Assembly: GCA_958367245.1 (NCBI GenBank)
Contig: CATXEA010000017.1
Span: 10,466 to 74,465 of the forward strand
Reading direction: 5' to 3'
From: an uncultured Blautia sp.
GTDB lineage: Bacteria; Bacillota; Clostridia; Lachnospirales; Lachnospiraceae
DNA length: 64,000 nucleotides
Position 1 is the first letter of the stretch; the number at the start of each line of letters is the position of its first letter. Positions 8,070 through 17,461 of this stretch are shown piece by piece. The notes beneath the pieces were generated by a model that did not search any database, was not told the origin of the DNA, and saw nothing but the letters and a program-made list of their open reading frames with translations. The position numbers and the translations under genes were made by a program.

Positions 8070-10616
8070 CTAAAACCCAAAGTCATCCACAAATGCAATA
8101 TCAATCATAAATTCATACTGTTGCAGAACATTCTTCTCATCATTCGCATCTGCCAGTACCAGATAATACTTATCACCATGCTTGTATTCTCTGGACTTCA
8201 GTGTGAATTTCTCATGGAATGTCCTCTTCTCCGGTGCATCTTCTCTGCTATTTGCCACAATCGGCACATCAAAGGATATCTTTTCTCCCTCTTCTGTTGT
8301 AAAGTATGCCACCAGACTTCTTGCTTTCATAGTATCTGTTACTTTCTCTGTCTGAATGAAATCAAAGTAAGTAATCAGGTTTGTGACTTTTCGATTAACA
8401 GAAGTCAAGATCACATCCACATAATCATATGCCACTGCTCTGGTGTTGGTTGTCAATTCAATCACCGGTATCAGCATTTCCTGCAAAGACGATCCACCAT
8501 GTACATAATTCTGTCCGCCACCAGCGACTTTGAAAATATCTGCTCCAATCGGTGTGGTCACATATAAGTGATTCATATATGCCATCATTCTTGACTTCAT
8601 TCCCGGTTCATTTACTTTCTGCGTAGTCAGCAGGAATCGCTTATTGGAGTATGCACAGATTTCCCGATCATAAGACACTTTATCAAATTCATGCAGCTTA
8701 TCTCGCTTATATAAGAATCCATGATCTGCCGTAACAAAGAACTTCGCAGCTGATATATAACCGGTCAGCTTCTTGATCAGTTTATGGATTTCCTCGATTG
8801 CCTCTCGGCAGGCTATAAATACTTCATTCTCACTGGCTGGCTTATCTCCACGGGCATCTACCTGGTTGTGATAGATGTATACGATATTTTTCTTCTGTAA
8901 TAACTCACGGATTTTCTCTTTATTGGCACTTGCCACTTCATCAAAGGATAATGCCACGTTGTTCTCATTCTGTGCTTTTAAAATCTTATCTCTGGAAGAC
9001 AGATCACCACAGCTCTGTCCGTCTACCGTCACATTCAGTTTTTCATCCACCTGCAATTCCTTGTGTGGTAAAAGACTTGCCATTCCCACAGAAGTCACAG
9101 ACGGAAGACCACTAATCATGCACTCAAGCTTCGGTGTACACTTTTCATCCAGTTCCAGTCGTTCCATCAGCTCTTTGGCACATTCGTACCGGAACGCATC
9201 CGAAATAATCACAATCACACGGTTCTTGCCTTCATAAGCCTTCAGGTAATTGCGATAAAAGTCTTCCTGACGTTTTAATCCAGTATCTGCCATCAGATTA
9301 TCCGTCAACTCCTGATTCCACTTCGGTGTCACTTTCTGCAGATAAGTAAAGGAATACATGTTCTCAATGCGTTCTCTTACCTTTGAAAATCTCTCTGCAT
9401 CTTCGATACAGTCATAGGCACTGTAAAACCATCTATAATAAGAATCAACCAAGTATGTCTGTTTCTGATAATCTGCTACCATAGTTTTAATATCACTGGT
9501 CACTTCCAGAACAGATACCGCCTTCATCATCTGGTAAGCATATTTGATTGCCTGATATTCATTTTTATATACATTTCCAAAATGGCAGGCCTTTGCTGTT
9601 CGCTGTTCTGCGATCTGTGCAAGATTCATATCATCAATCTGAGCATCCAATATCTCATCATTCAACTGATCCAGTGCCCAGTCAATTAAGATATTATCCA
9701 ATTCTCTGAATGCATCACAATTTACAATGTCCAGAAGCTGTACAGACTGATCTTTTGCTTTGCCTGCATCCTTTTTCATCTCATCTCGGATTCTGCTCAC
9801 CACTCGTAACGTCTTGTCCGCTTTTTCTGATAATGCATCATAAGCATCCTGATAAAGTACATTGTCCATCAAATTCCGAACAAATACGATGACATCATTT
9901 TTCTTTTTCAATACATAAGATTTCAAAACAGTTGGCAATGTATCTTTCAACGATACTGATGCATAAGTCAAGAGCATACATGCTGCCAGATCATCTACGT
10001 TCGGATTTTCAGACTGGTATCCAAAATACTTCTCGCATAATTTCCAGAACTTTTCTAAAAGTCCATGATCCTCCAATGCTTTCATGTATGCTTCGCTGTC
10101 GTTTAATAATAACTGTCTTGTAATCTCTTCAAAATTCGGAGTCTTTGCATCTGTAAGTATGGCAATAAGACCAATATCAATGGTTTCCACATTGAAATGG
10201 TCTATGCCGAGTTCTTTAAACTTCTCAATACGATTCTTGTTTTTCCAGAAGTTACTGTACTGTGCCAGATGTTCTTTAAATCGATTGTCAATTCCAATCT
10301 CCTGGGACATCTGGGATACTCGGTCCGTATAGTAGGTCACCGAGTAATAATACATATCTGCTAATGGATTCTCTGTATCACTTGGTTTTGGAAATGGTGC
10401 ATATACAAGATACTTATTCTCTGTATCTGATTCATTTAATAACCATTTAGAATAAAACCAGTTTGTTCCATCCAAAATATGTAATTTCACATTATTCAAC
10501 TGTAGCTCAGATACTTCGTCTTCATATTCCCCTTTATCATCAAACCAGAATATAATACGAGTTTCTTCCTTGGAAAATTCTGTATTCAACTGATCTTGTA
10601 TATTTTGTAAGTCCAT
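8070..10616 (-). CDS. pglZ: BREX-1 alkaline-phosphatase-family protein PglZ
   Basis: 848 residues, typical of BREX-1 type A PglZ. The C-terminal half has the alkaline phosphatase superfamily fold with likely metal ligands: D473 in ISDAFRYE, candidate nucleophile T508 in PSVTSVGM, VDARGD at 586-591, and D631/H632 in TADHGF. The N-terminal 430 residues are the helical PglZ-specific region. PglZ is required for BREX methylation and restriction in known systems; its substrate is not established. It lies 12 bp after the 173-residue gene. Confidence 0.95.
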   Translation of the reverse strand: MDLQNIQDQLNTEFSKEETRIIFWFDDKGEYEDEVSELQLNNVKLHILDGTNWFYSKWLLNESDTENKYLVYAPFPKPSDTENPLADMYYYSVTYYTDRVSQMSQEIGIDNRFKEHLAQYSNFWKNKNRIEKFKELGIDHFNVETIDIGLIAILTDAKTPNFEEITRQLLLNDSEAYMKALEDHGLLEKFWKLCEKYFGYQSENPNVDDLAACMLLTYASVSLKDTLPTVLKSYVLKKKNDVIVFVRNLMDNVLYQDAYDALSEKADKTLRVVSRIRDEMKKDAGKAKDQSVQLLDIVNCDAFRELDNILIDWALDQLNDEILDAQIDDMNLAQIAEQRTAKACHFGNVYKNEYQAIKYAYQMMKAVSVLEVTSDIKTMVADYQKQTYLVDSYYRWFYSAYDCIEDAERFSKVRERIENMYSFTYLQKVTPKWNQELTDNLMADTGLKRQEDFYRNYLKAYEGKNRVIVIISDAFRYECAKELMERLELDEKCTPKLECMISGLPSVTSVGMASLLPHKELQVDEKLNVTVDGQSCGDLSSRDKILKAQNENNVALSFDEVASANKEKIRELLQKKNIVYIYHNQVDARGDKPASENEVFIACREAIEEIHKLIKKLTGYISAAKFFVTADHGFLYKRDKLHEFDKVSYDREICAYSNKRFLLTTQKVNEPGMKSRMMAYMNHLYVTTPIGADIFKVAGGGQNYVHGGSSLQEMLIPVIELTTNTRAVAYDYVDVILTSVNRKVTNLITYFDFIQTEKVTDTMKARSLVAYFTTEEGEKISFDVPIVANSREDAPEKRTFHEKFTLKSREYKHGDKYYLVLADANDEKNVLQQYEFMIDIAFVDDFGF

Positions 10617-10628
10617 CTACCTTGTCTC

Positions 10629-11150
10629 CTAACACGTTAATTTGTTTTCCTTGGCAAGTTCTTCATTCAAAACTACCACCTCAACGCCCCATATTTTTCT
10701 TACTTGCAGTAATCTGGCTTTTAATTCTGCCAACGGTCCGACAAGCCATGTAATATCCTTTGCATTTTTCACAACTAATATAAATTTTAACCTAATCTCT
10801 TTCATGCTGTCCACTGACCGAAGTTCAGCTCCAATCTCCGCCAAATCCTGATACCGCCCCATAACTGCAGCCAAATACACCTGCAAAGAATCTATGAATT
10901 TTTCTGTTATCTCTGAATAATATTCTTCAAATTTCTGTGTTTTTTCCATTGATTCATTCTTATTAGCTGAGTTTGGACAAGTTGTCTTCGCTTCCAGAAA
11001 TAAAATCTCATTCTTCTTCCATTTTAAAATGAACTCTACCGTTTTTATTCCAGAGCCAAGATCCTTATATATTTTAGAATCTTCAATGTGAAACAAATTT
11101 TCTTCACTGAATTCCCCAAAATTCATTTCTGATTCAGTAATAATTTTCAC
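10629..11150 (-). CDS. Small protein with possible PD-(D/E)XK nuclease core
   Basis: 173 residues, no recognised family. The motif VEFILKWKKNEILFLEAK (residues about 38-55) resembles the beta-hairpin plus E-x-K active site of PD-(D/E)XK nucleases, with E and K of LEAK as candidate catalytic residues. A helix and a strand (KFILVVKN) follow. Its ATG overlaps the stop of the upstream ATPase by 4 bp, so the two are translationally coupled and probably work together. The nuclease assignment is inference from one short motif. Confidence 0.6.
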   Translation of the reverse strand: MKIITESEMNFGEFSEENLFHIEDSKIYKDLGSGIKTVEFILKWKKNEILFLEAKTTCPNSANKNESMEKTQKFEEYYSEITEKFIDSLQVYLAAVMGRYQDLAEIGAELRSVDSMKEIRLKFILVVKNAKDITWLVGPLAELKARLLQVRKIWGVEVVVLNEELAKENKLTC

Positions 11151-12163
11151 TGCAGTGCCCCCTCAATTTCCTCTCTATAGAGTTGACGGAAAGTATCCAT
11201 GATTGCATTATGTGCCAATAATTCAAATTCTTTGGCTGTTTCACATTGCACTCTACCTTCTTCGTCTTTATATAAAGAAACATACTGAACTTCACTGTTT
11301 TCTCTTCGTTTTACTTCAATATATTTAGACAAAAAATAGTCGTGGGTAGAAACAAATATCTGTACACCTTCACTTTCCAACATAACAAGCAATTCTGCTA
11401 ATACTGGAATATACTTTGGGTTTATATTTGCTTCCGGTTCATCCCAAAACAACACCGAGCCTTTCTCCAATGTTCCATTCTTAATTAACTGCCATAAAAG
11501 GGCAATCTTACGCAAACCTTCTGCCACCAGATTAAACTCTAATTTTGCCTGGGTACCCGGTTTTAAATAAAAACGATCCTCATGCAATGTTACTTTTCCA
11601 TTACTGATTTTTTGCAAAATTTCCAAATATTTCTTTCTCGCTGCTGAATCTACACCTCTGGAAATATCAATCTTTGCAGCTGCAATAATATCCAGATACG
11701 TATCGTCAAACTCTACGTTTCCCATCTTTACTGCAGCGTCCAGATTCCATGCATTGGATAAAATTTCTTTTGCCGGAATAAATACACTTGTGAGATCCGA
11801 CATTTGTTTTTCCCATTTTTCTTCTGTCTTGATTTCTGCATCCCATTTTTTTGTCTTGGTAGAAAACAGCATTCCTATCTTTGCTGTATCAGATTCTACA
11901 GAAACTTTTGCAGTGTTCTTTCCGTTCTTGTTTCTGTTTACAAGTCGTCCAATACTGGACTGATCCGGGCGAAAAATCATCGTCGTCTTCTGCGAAAAAG
12001 ATACATCATGTTTAGAAGCCTGACATGCCGCATAAGCCAGCTTCATGATATGAGTTTTCCCCATACCATTTTCTCCGACCAGTACATTCAATCCGCTGCC
12101 AAAAGGAATTATAATATCTTCAAATACTGTAAAATTTTCTGCCTCTATTCTTGTTAATGGCAT
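11147..12163 (-). CDS. RecF-like AAA ATPase inside the BREX operon
   Basis: About 338 residues. Walker A GENGMGKTH near residue 30, Walker B VLFWDEPEANINP near 230, then FVSTHDYFLS, the layout of AAA_15/AAA_21 (SMC/RecF-like) ATPases of defence systems. The ATG at 12163 is chosen over the upstream GTG at 12172 because GAGGTG lies 6 bp before it. It overlaps the next gene (a possible nuclease) by 4 bp. Such ATPase-nuclease pairs are common defence pairs; here the pair sits between pglX and pglZ. Confidence 0.8.
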   Translation of the reverse strand: MPLTRIEAENFTVFEDIIIPFGSGLNVLVGENGMGKTHIMKLAYAACQASKHDVSFSQKTTMIFRPDQSSIGRLVNRNKNGKNTAKVSVESDTAKIGMLFSTKTKKWDAEIKTEEKWEKQMSDLTSVFIPAKEILSNAWNLDAAVKMGNVEFDDTYLDIIAAAKIDISRGVDSAARKKYLEILQKISNGKVTLHEDRFYLKPGTQAKLEFNLVAEGLRKIALLWQLIKNGTLEKGSVLFWDEPEANINPKYIPVLAELLVMLESEGVQIFVSTHDYFLSKYIEVKRRENSEVQYVSLYKDEEGRVQCETAKEFELLAHNAIMDTFRQLYREEIEGALQ

Positions 12164-12182
12164 TTCAATCACCTCGTTTTCT

Positions 12183-15100
12183 TTATTTGAGTTTTGCCAA
12201 CAAATCTACTTTTAATGCTTTCTTCCCTTCCTGGGCAACTTCCACTCCCTGGAATTTTTCATAATTCACTTTTACGCCATCATCCAGATCAATCTCTATT
12301 CTCTTATTGGCAATATGAGCAATAGCCTCATCATAAATCTTCATTTCTGCAAGCTGCTTTGTATATTTCGTCACTGCTTTGGTTGCCTTTGATTTTTCTG
12401 AGGCTGATGATGCATTGTCAATGGTATACTGAGCACTCTGCATAGCTGTCTCCACATACTTCTGTGCTCTGTGAAGATAATCGGTTCTTACACGACCAAC
12501 GGTGTCTGCATCATAGCGGTGCATATAAATCAATGCTTTGAATCCATTCTGCTTGCCACTGTCAAACATCCAGTAGATTGGACGCTTCTGATAAACTTTC
12601 AGATGGTCTGCATAAAAATCTTTCAAGAAGTAATTGCGGATTACTTCTCTGGATGTGTCCCCTTTGTTGCCTAATGCATTGGCAATAAAATCTAGGTTTT
12701 CTTCCAATGTATCTGCACCGTAGACTGTTCTAACGAATTCAACAAAACGAGATACGATGTCGTCAGAGAAATATTCTTCATCAGTGATTGGAATACAGTT
12801 GTCCTTATCTGGGATAAAGGTCTTATATTTGTTGTCATCCCATTCCCCACCGGCATAAATAAGTCCTTCTTCCTTTAGAGAATAACGGCCAAACATACAA
12901 CCCACCGCATAGGAAATGAAACTGCGGATATCTCTGGATACATCTGCTTTCCGAACAGTAACATCTTTATCTTCCTCTTCCGGCGTCAATTCGTCCTGTA
13001 AGCCGTACATGTCAATGAAAATGCAGTTCAATTCTTCCTCATTGGCTTTCAGCTGAACAAAACGGTTGTCACATTCTGCCTGCCACTGTGAAAATGCTTC
13101 TGCAATGGTAAGAACCTTGCGGAGTAGCGGATGACGTTGGAAATCCCAGGAGGTTTCAAAGGAGTCCCAGTCATGTTGGCTAATGTCAACACATTCATTA
13201 CTTATTTCTTCGATTTTAATTAAAACCTCTTTTTCTGGTTTTTCAAAAGATATCCTACTAAGTGCTGTTTGATTCATATGCAAAGTCGGACTTAAAACAT
13301 TCATAGTTAATTCGACTACTTTGCTATTTAGTAATCCAAGCAAATAGTTATCACTAAATTCAGCGTTATCATTAATTAACGATGGTCCTGATACATCATA
13401 AACAAATCCTTTTCCATATTTTCTAAACGACGGTTTATATGTTGTCAAATCCGTAAAACCTATTATATTTTTAAAAAACGAAGTATTATTTGCCCCTACA
13501 GATTTTCCATTGTTTTTTATTTTGTTTCCATTCTCTTTCCACTCAATAACATAATCGATATTTCCAAACCATTTTCTGAATGTTCCCCCTTTATTTAATT
13601 TTGCCCATTTATATTTATCATTCCATTCAGAACAATTTTGTAGCATTATATCAGAATAATTTACCTCATACCATAATCTGAAATACAAATTATTATTTCC
13701 AGTGTGTAGACCTTGCCTAGGATATGATATTTCTGATAGTTTAATACTTTTTCTAAAAACATTAACAAATCCATTGCCAAGCCAATATGCATACACGTTC
13801 CCTGGAATTGTTTTGAAATACTCTTGTGTTTCCTCATAATTATTTTGCTTTTGCAGAAAAAGCTTTTCTTTACCTTGCTGTGTCGTTGGCTCTATTAGTC
13901 TGCAATAAGTTCCCTTAAAGTTCTCAATGTGGCTTTTTTGGATCACAAAACTTGTCGTTTGTACGACTTCACCACCAATCTCTTCAAATGCTCTCGCCCC
14001 CAGATGTGCCATATTTACGATATCACTTAGTTGTATTTTATTTCTCAGTTTTTCAAAACTTGATAAGAACATCCATGCATGCTGTGTAATCATTGCATGA
14101 TACGCATTTTTCTTTGCCATTTGACCACATTTTTCTATAAATACAGCAAACAAGTCACTTTTACTATCTGAATAATTATCTTTTACATATTTTGATAATT
14201 TTACCCCCATTCCAGAAGCTCCCATATACGGCGGATTCGTCACCACCGCATCATATTTCTGTCCCAGATTTTTTGCCACACTTACCAGTTTTCGTAAACT
14301 TTCCTGTGTCTCTTCACTTCCCACACTTTCAAAGGAAATCTGTCCATCTGCATCCAAATCTTCTACGAATCTCTCCAGTACATCCCAATCACAAGCATCT
14401 ACATTCAAGATAGAACCATACTCTCTGGCATCTTTAAATGTATCCAGTAAACCTTCCATCTGCATGACAGCCAGATTTCTTTCCCTCTCACTTAACTGTG
14501 TGCCAAAGAACTGCAAATGATTTCGGTTAATGTCATTGCTCTCTACAATGGCATAAACTTTAGGTTCCGGCTTTCCATCTCTTCCACGGAGGAATCGTCT
14601 GTTATATCCACGACCTTTCATCATGACTGCAAAGTATGCCAGCTGATATGCTCTCTGATCAATATCCAGTCCATGGATATTATGTTCTACAATCTCAAAA
14701 GCTGCTTCTCTCTTGTCATACCCAGCACTTTCATAGATATCCATCAGCACATCAAACATGGCAATCAGAATATGTCCGCTTCCCATACATGGGTCAATAC
14801 AGGTAATATCCGTAGGTTTCAAATCTTTGTATGTAGCACGAATTTCTGCCAGCTTCACATTAACAGAATCTTCCTGTTCTGCTTCCGGAAGATAGTATTT
14901 CCATCCGAATCTTTCTGCGGTTGCCTTTTCATCCGTGCTTGGATCTACTGCCCGCAAATGCTCGATCCAGATTCTTCCCACAGAGTTTTCAACCATATAA
15001 CGAACAATCCAGTCTGGTGTAAAAAGCTGGGTTGCCGCCGGAATTCTCTCTTTTGTAATTTTTATATTCTTTTTCAGTTTTGCAAAGGTATCATCTTTTA

Positions 15101-15830
15101 ATTCTGTATTGTAATACTGATACAGCCATCCAATGATTTCCACCTGTCCGGTTGGATTGCCTTCTTCATCAAGTGTAGTTACATTAAAATCCACTTCCGG
15201 AATGCCTGTCTCCGGATTCACCAGCATATAGATGACATCATCTTTATTCGTATAAGAAATACCAAAGAGTAATTCCATATAATCAGAATCTGCCTCAAAC
15301 AATCCCGGCAAAACATCATGCAACTGATGGCACTGCTTCAGGAACAATTTACCGAACATTTTATCTGTATCTTCCGATGTACCGCTCATTTTCCAGTTGA
15401 TGATTTCTTCTTTTTCCTGAGCAGTCAAATCTAAGTCTACATCCGGAGCCTGTGTCACAAGATCTGGTTCCATCTTTCCTTCTTTTTCAGAAGAGAGTAC
15501 ACGAACTCTGTTTGGAAGATAATCGTTCACTTCCATAAAACGGATCGCACAAATTCGGTTAAACCAGGTATAAGCCACTTCTTCTACAACCGCTTCAAAG
15601 CCTCGGGATTCAATCTGGGATACCAGTCGTCTTCTCTGTTCACACTGTCGTTTATTCAATGTGACTTCTGTTCCGGCAACGGTCTGATATACTTCAAAAT
15701 CAGAACCCTTTGTAATCGGTTCACTGCATGATTTTTCTGTAATGCCAAGCATACCGGCTTTATCTGTAACCGAATCGATCAGTTTTTTTCTTGCTTCTAT
15801 GGCAAATTTTTTTATCGCATTTTTGTTCAT
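12183..15830 (-). CDS. pglX: BREX-1 adenine-specific DNA methyltransferase PglX
   Basis: 1215 residues from the ATG at 15830, which has GGAGG 9 bp upstream. An in-frame ATG at 15866 lies in the repeated leader and lacks a ribosome site. SAM-binding motif I DPCMGSG at 346-352 and catalytic NPPY at 532-535 define an N6-adenine methyltransferase; the rest is target recognition and PglX-specific helices. It methylates host DNA at an asymmetric site and marks self in BREX. The leader holds three tandem 32-33 bp units; pglX genes are phase variable in some BREX/Pgl systems. Confidence 0.96.
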   Translation of the reverse strand: MNKNAIKKFAIEARKKLIDSVTDKAGMLGITEKSCSEPITKGSDFEVYQTVAGTEVTLNKRQCEQRRRLVSQIESRGFEAVVEEVAYTWFNRICAIRFMEVNDYLPNRVRVLSSEKEGKMEPDLVTQAPDVDLDLTAQEKEEIINWKMSGTSEDTDKMFGKLFLKQCHQLHDVLPGLFEADSDYMELLFGISYTNKDDVIYMLVNPETGIPEVDFNVTTLDEEGNPTGQVEIIGWLYQYYNTELKDDTFAKLKKNIKITKERIPAATQLFTPDWIVRYMVENSVGRIWIEHLRAVDPSTDEKATAERFGWKYYLPEAEQEDSVNVKLAEIRATYKDLKPTDITCIDPCMGSGHILIAMFDVLMDIYESAGYDKREAAFEIVEHNIHGLDIDQRAYQLAYFAVMMKGRGYNRRFLRGRDGKPEPKVYAIVESNDINRNHLQFFGTQLSERERNLAVMQMEGLLDTFKDAREYGSILNVDACDWDVLERFVEDLDADGQISFESVGSEETQESLRKLVSVAKNLGQKYDAVVTNPPYMGASGMGVKLSKYVKDNYSDSKSDLFAVFIEKCGQMAKKNAYHAMITQHAWMFLSSFEKLRNKIQLSDIVNMAHLGARAFEEIGGEVVQTTSFVIQKSHIENFKGTYCRLIEPTTQQGKEKLFLQKQNNYEETQEYFKTIPGNVYAYWLGNGFVNVFRKSIKLSEISYPRQGLHTGNNNLYFRLWYEVNYSDIMLQNCSEWNDKYKWAKLNKGGTFRKWFGNIDYVIEWKENGNKIKNNGKSVGANNTSFFKNIIGFTDLTTYKPSFRKYGKGFVYDVSGPSLINDNAEFSDNYLLGLLNSKVVELTMNVLSPTLHMNQTALSRISFEKPEKEVLIKIEEISNECVDISQHDWDSFETSWDFQRHPLLRKVLTIAEAFSQWQAECDNRFVQLKANEEELNCIFIDMYGLQDELTPEEEDKDVTVRKADVSRDIRSFISYAVGCMFGRYSLKEEGLIYAGGEWDDNKYKTFIPDKDNCIPITDEEYFSDDIVSRFVEFVRTVYGADTLEENLDFIANALGNKGDTSREVIRNYFLKDFYADHLKVYQKRPIYWMFDSGKQNGFKALIYMHRYDADTVGRVRTDYLHRAQKYVETAMQSAQYTIDNASSASEKSKATKAVTKYTKQLAEMKIYDEAIAHIANKRIEIDLDDGVKVNYEKFQGVEVAQEGKKALKVDLLAKLK

Positions 15831-15858
15831 GTACTCTTTCCTCCAGAATAATAGTTCT

Positions 15859-15955
15859 GAGACCATCTATTGGACTCTTATAGTTCATTAGAGACCATCT
15901 ATGCACTCTATAAAGACCATTAGAGACCATCTATCTAGTTCTATCAAAACCATTA
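15859..15955 (-). repeat. Three tandem 32-33 bp units in the pglX leader
   Basis: Units 15923-15955 (33 bp), 15891-15922 (32 bp) and 15859-15890 (32 bp). On the minus strand each starts with TAATG and ends with ATAGATGGTCTC, with 15-16 variable bases between. The first TAATG includes the stop codon of the upstream gene. The array fills the whole gap up to the pglX ribosome site. It could be an iterated protein-binding site (32 bp is about three helical turns) or a slippage-prone switch. Confidence 0.9.
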
Positions 15956-17437
15956 TAAGCCATTTTTTAACTTATATTTTGTTTTAGGACCATTTCCAAA
16001 TTTTTCAATCAATTGTTTTTCCTGCATATTATCAATAATTTTTCTTGTTGCCGATCTGGCTTTATATCCGCACAACTCTGTAGCCTCTTTCATGCTAATA
16101 TTCCCATGTGCTTTTAGATAATCTATAATCCTTTGTTCTTTATCAACTGCTAAGCTTTCCTGAGTTTCTTCTCTCCTCAAATCAGCAGCTCCCGGAATAT
16201 ATACCACCTGTCCCACTTCAAGCTGCAATGTCACTCGTTCCGCTCGTAAGGAAATATCATACACCGGCTTTTCCCAGTTCTGTTCTTTCCATGCAGTCAT
16301 AATCTTATCTACTCCACTTCCGGCACGTTCACCAACATTGACAAATCCGAATATTTTAAGCAAATTAGGATTTCTAGGATCACTGTTTCCTCCAGCATAA
16401 AATTCTTCTTTTGTAATACGGATCGTTCCCGGATTGGAAATCGTAATCTTTTTCCCATTCTTTACGATAACGATTCCGCGTTTTCCGTAATAATTCGCAT
16501 GAACCAGTGCATTTGCGACCGCTTCACCTAGTGCATCATGTACATCCACACGATCCACACGTACCCCATCTCTTCGATTGACAAATGGTACGGCGACATC
16601 CGCATCAATCCGATTTGTCACTTTATAGAAAAAGTCAAATAGATTTCCACTCCAATCGCCTTCATTGGAATGTGTACGATACAGCCAACGCACATTTCTA
16701 TCATTACATTCTTCTCTATAATCCAGGAAATAATCTGGAAATACATCGGTAATCCGATCTGCATCTCCAAACATAAGCACCCCCGCAACGGTAGGCGATA
16801 CGGAGCCTTTTTTATTCTTTGCTGCTGCTTTTAATTTAATCAGGAATTCGTCCTTCATCAGTTTATTCCATGGATGTCCCGCATGCAGTTGTTCAAAAAT
16901 AATTCGATACCCCTTGATTGTATCAGCATTTAATGCATCAAGCTCCATATCTTCCAGTATCTCAGAATCTACGGAAATATCTCTCTGATCTGCAAACATA
17001 GCTCTGACTGCTGCCTCTGTACACAAGAAATCACCTTCATAATCTCGTCTGTAAGTTCCTCTCATGGGATCTGTTCCAATATACACAGGCTTATCATGTC
17101 GATCAGCAGCAGGGACATCTATTTCCAAAAGCTTCTTTCCATCACACTCAACAACTTTTACATGGTGATTTAGAAGGATATTTTTTGATATTTTATTTCG
17201 GTCATTCAAGATGCTCCAAAAGTTTTTCTGATATTTTGCGATTTGTCTGTCGGTTAATCCATTTACTGTAAAAGAATCTCTGTGTTCTCTTACGCCAAGA
17301 AGAATTGTCCCACCATCTGTATTTGCAAAGGATGAGTAAGTCTCCCATATACTCTCTGGAAGACCTCCTTCAGCCAATTTACATTCTCTTTCGTGGTCTT
17401 CATCTAAATTCAACTTATTCAAAAGATCTTTTTTCAA
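15953..17437 (-). CDS. AlbA_2/ATPase putative regulator between brxC and pglX
   Basis: About 494 residues. The N-terminus has the AlbA_2 (Schlafen-like) DNA-binding domain (SFANTDGGTILLGVRE). The middle has a GHKL-type ATPase segment (LGEAVANALVHANYYGKRG, VNVGERAGSGVDKI). The C-terminus is a winged helix (GNISMKEATELCGYKARSAT). The likely start is TTG at 17437, because GGAGG lies just before it and inside the longer frame that begins at 17452. Probably a transcriptional regulator of the operon. Its stop codon begins the first pglX leader repeat. Confidence 0.78.
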   Translation of the reverse strand: MKKDLLNKLNLDEDHERECKLAEGGLPESIWETYSSFANTDGGTILLGVREHRDSFTVNGLTDRQIAKYQKNFWSILNDRNKISKNILLNHHVKVVECDGKKLLEIDVPAADRHDKPVYIGTDPMRGTYRRDYEGDFLCTEAAVRAMFADQRDISVDSEILEDMELDALNADTIKGYRIIFEQLHAGHPWNKLMKDEFLIKLKAAAKNKKGSVSPTVAGVLMFGDADRITDVFPDYFLDYREECNDRNVRWLYRTHSNEGDWSGNLFDFFYKVTNRIDADVAVPFVNRRDGVRVDRVDVHDALGEAVANALVHANYYGKRGIVIVKNGKKITISNPGTIRITKEEFYAGGNSDPRNPNLLKIFGFVNVGERAGSGVDKIMTAWKEQNWEKPVYDISLRAERVTLQLEVGQVVYIPGAADLRREETQESLAVDKEQRIIDYLKAHGNISMKEATELCGYKARSATRKIIDNMQEKQLIEKFGNGPKTKYKLKNGL

Positions 17438-17461
17438 ATGAATAACCTCCATTCTTTTATT

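Noticed and set aside
14517..15101. 194-codon plus-strand frame inside pglX
   Set aside because: Antisense to the methyltransferase domain; composition fits a shadow.
15859..15955. Mini CRISPR array
   Set aside because: Units of 32-33 bp have only 17 conserved bases across each junction and no cas-type leader; they fit tandem leader repeats better.
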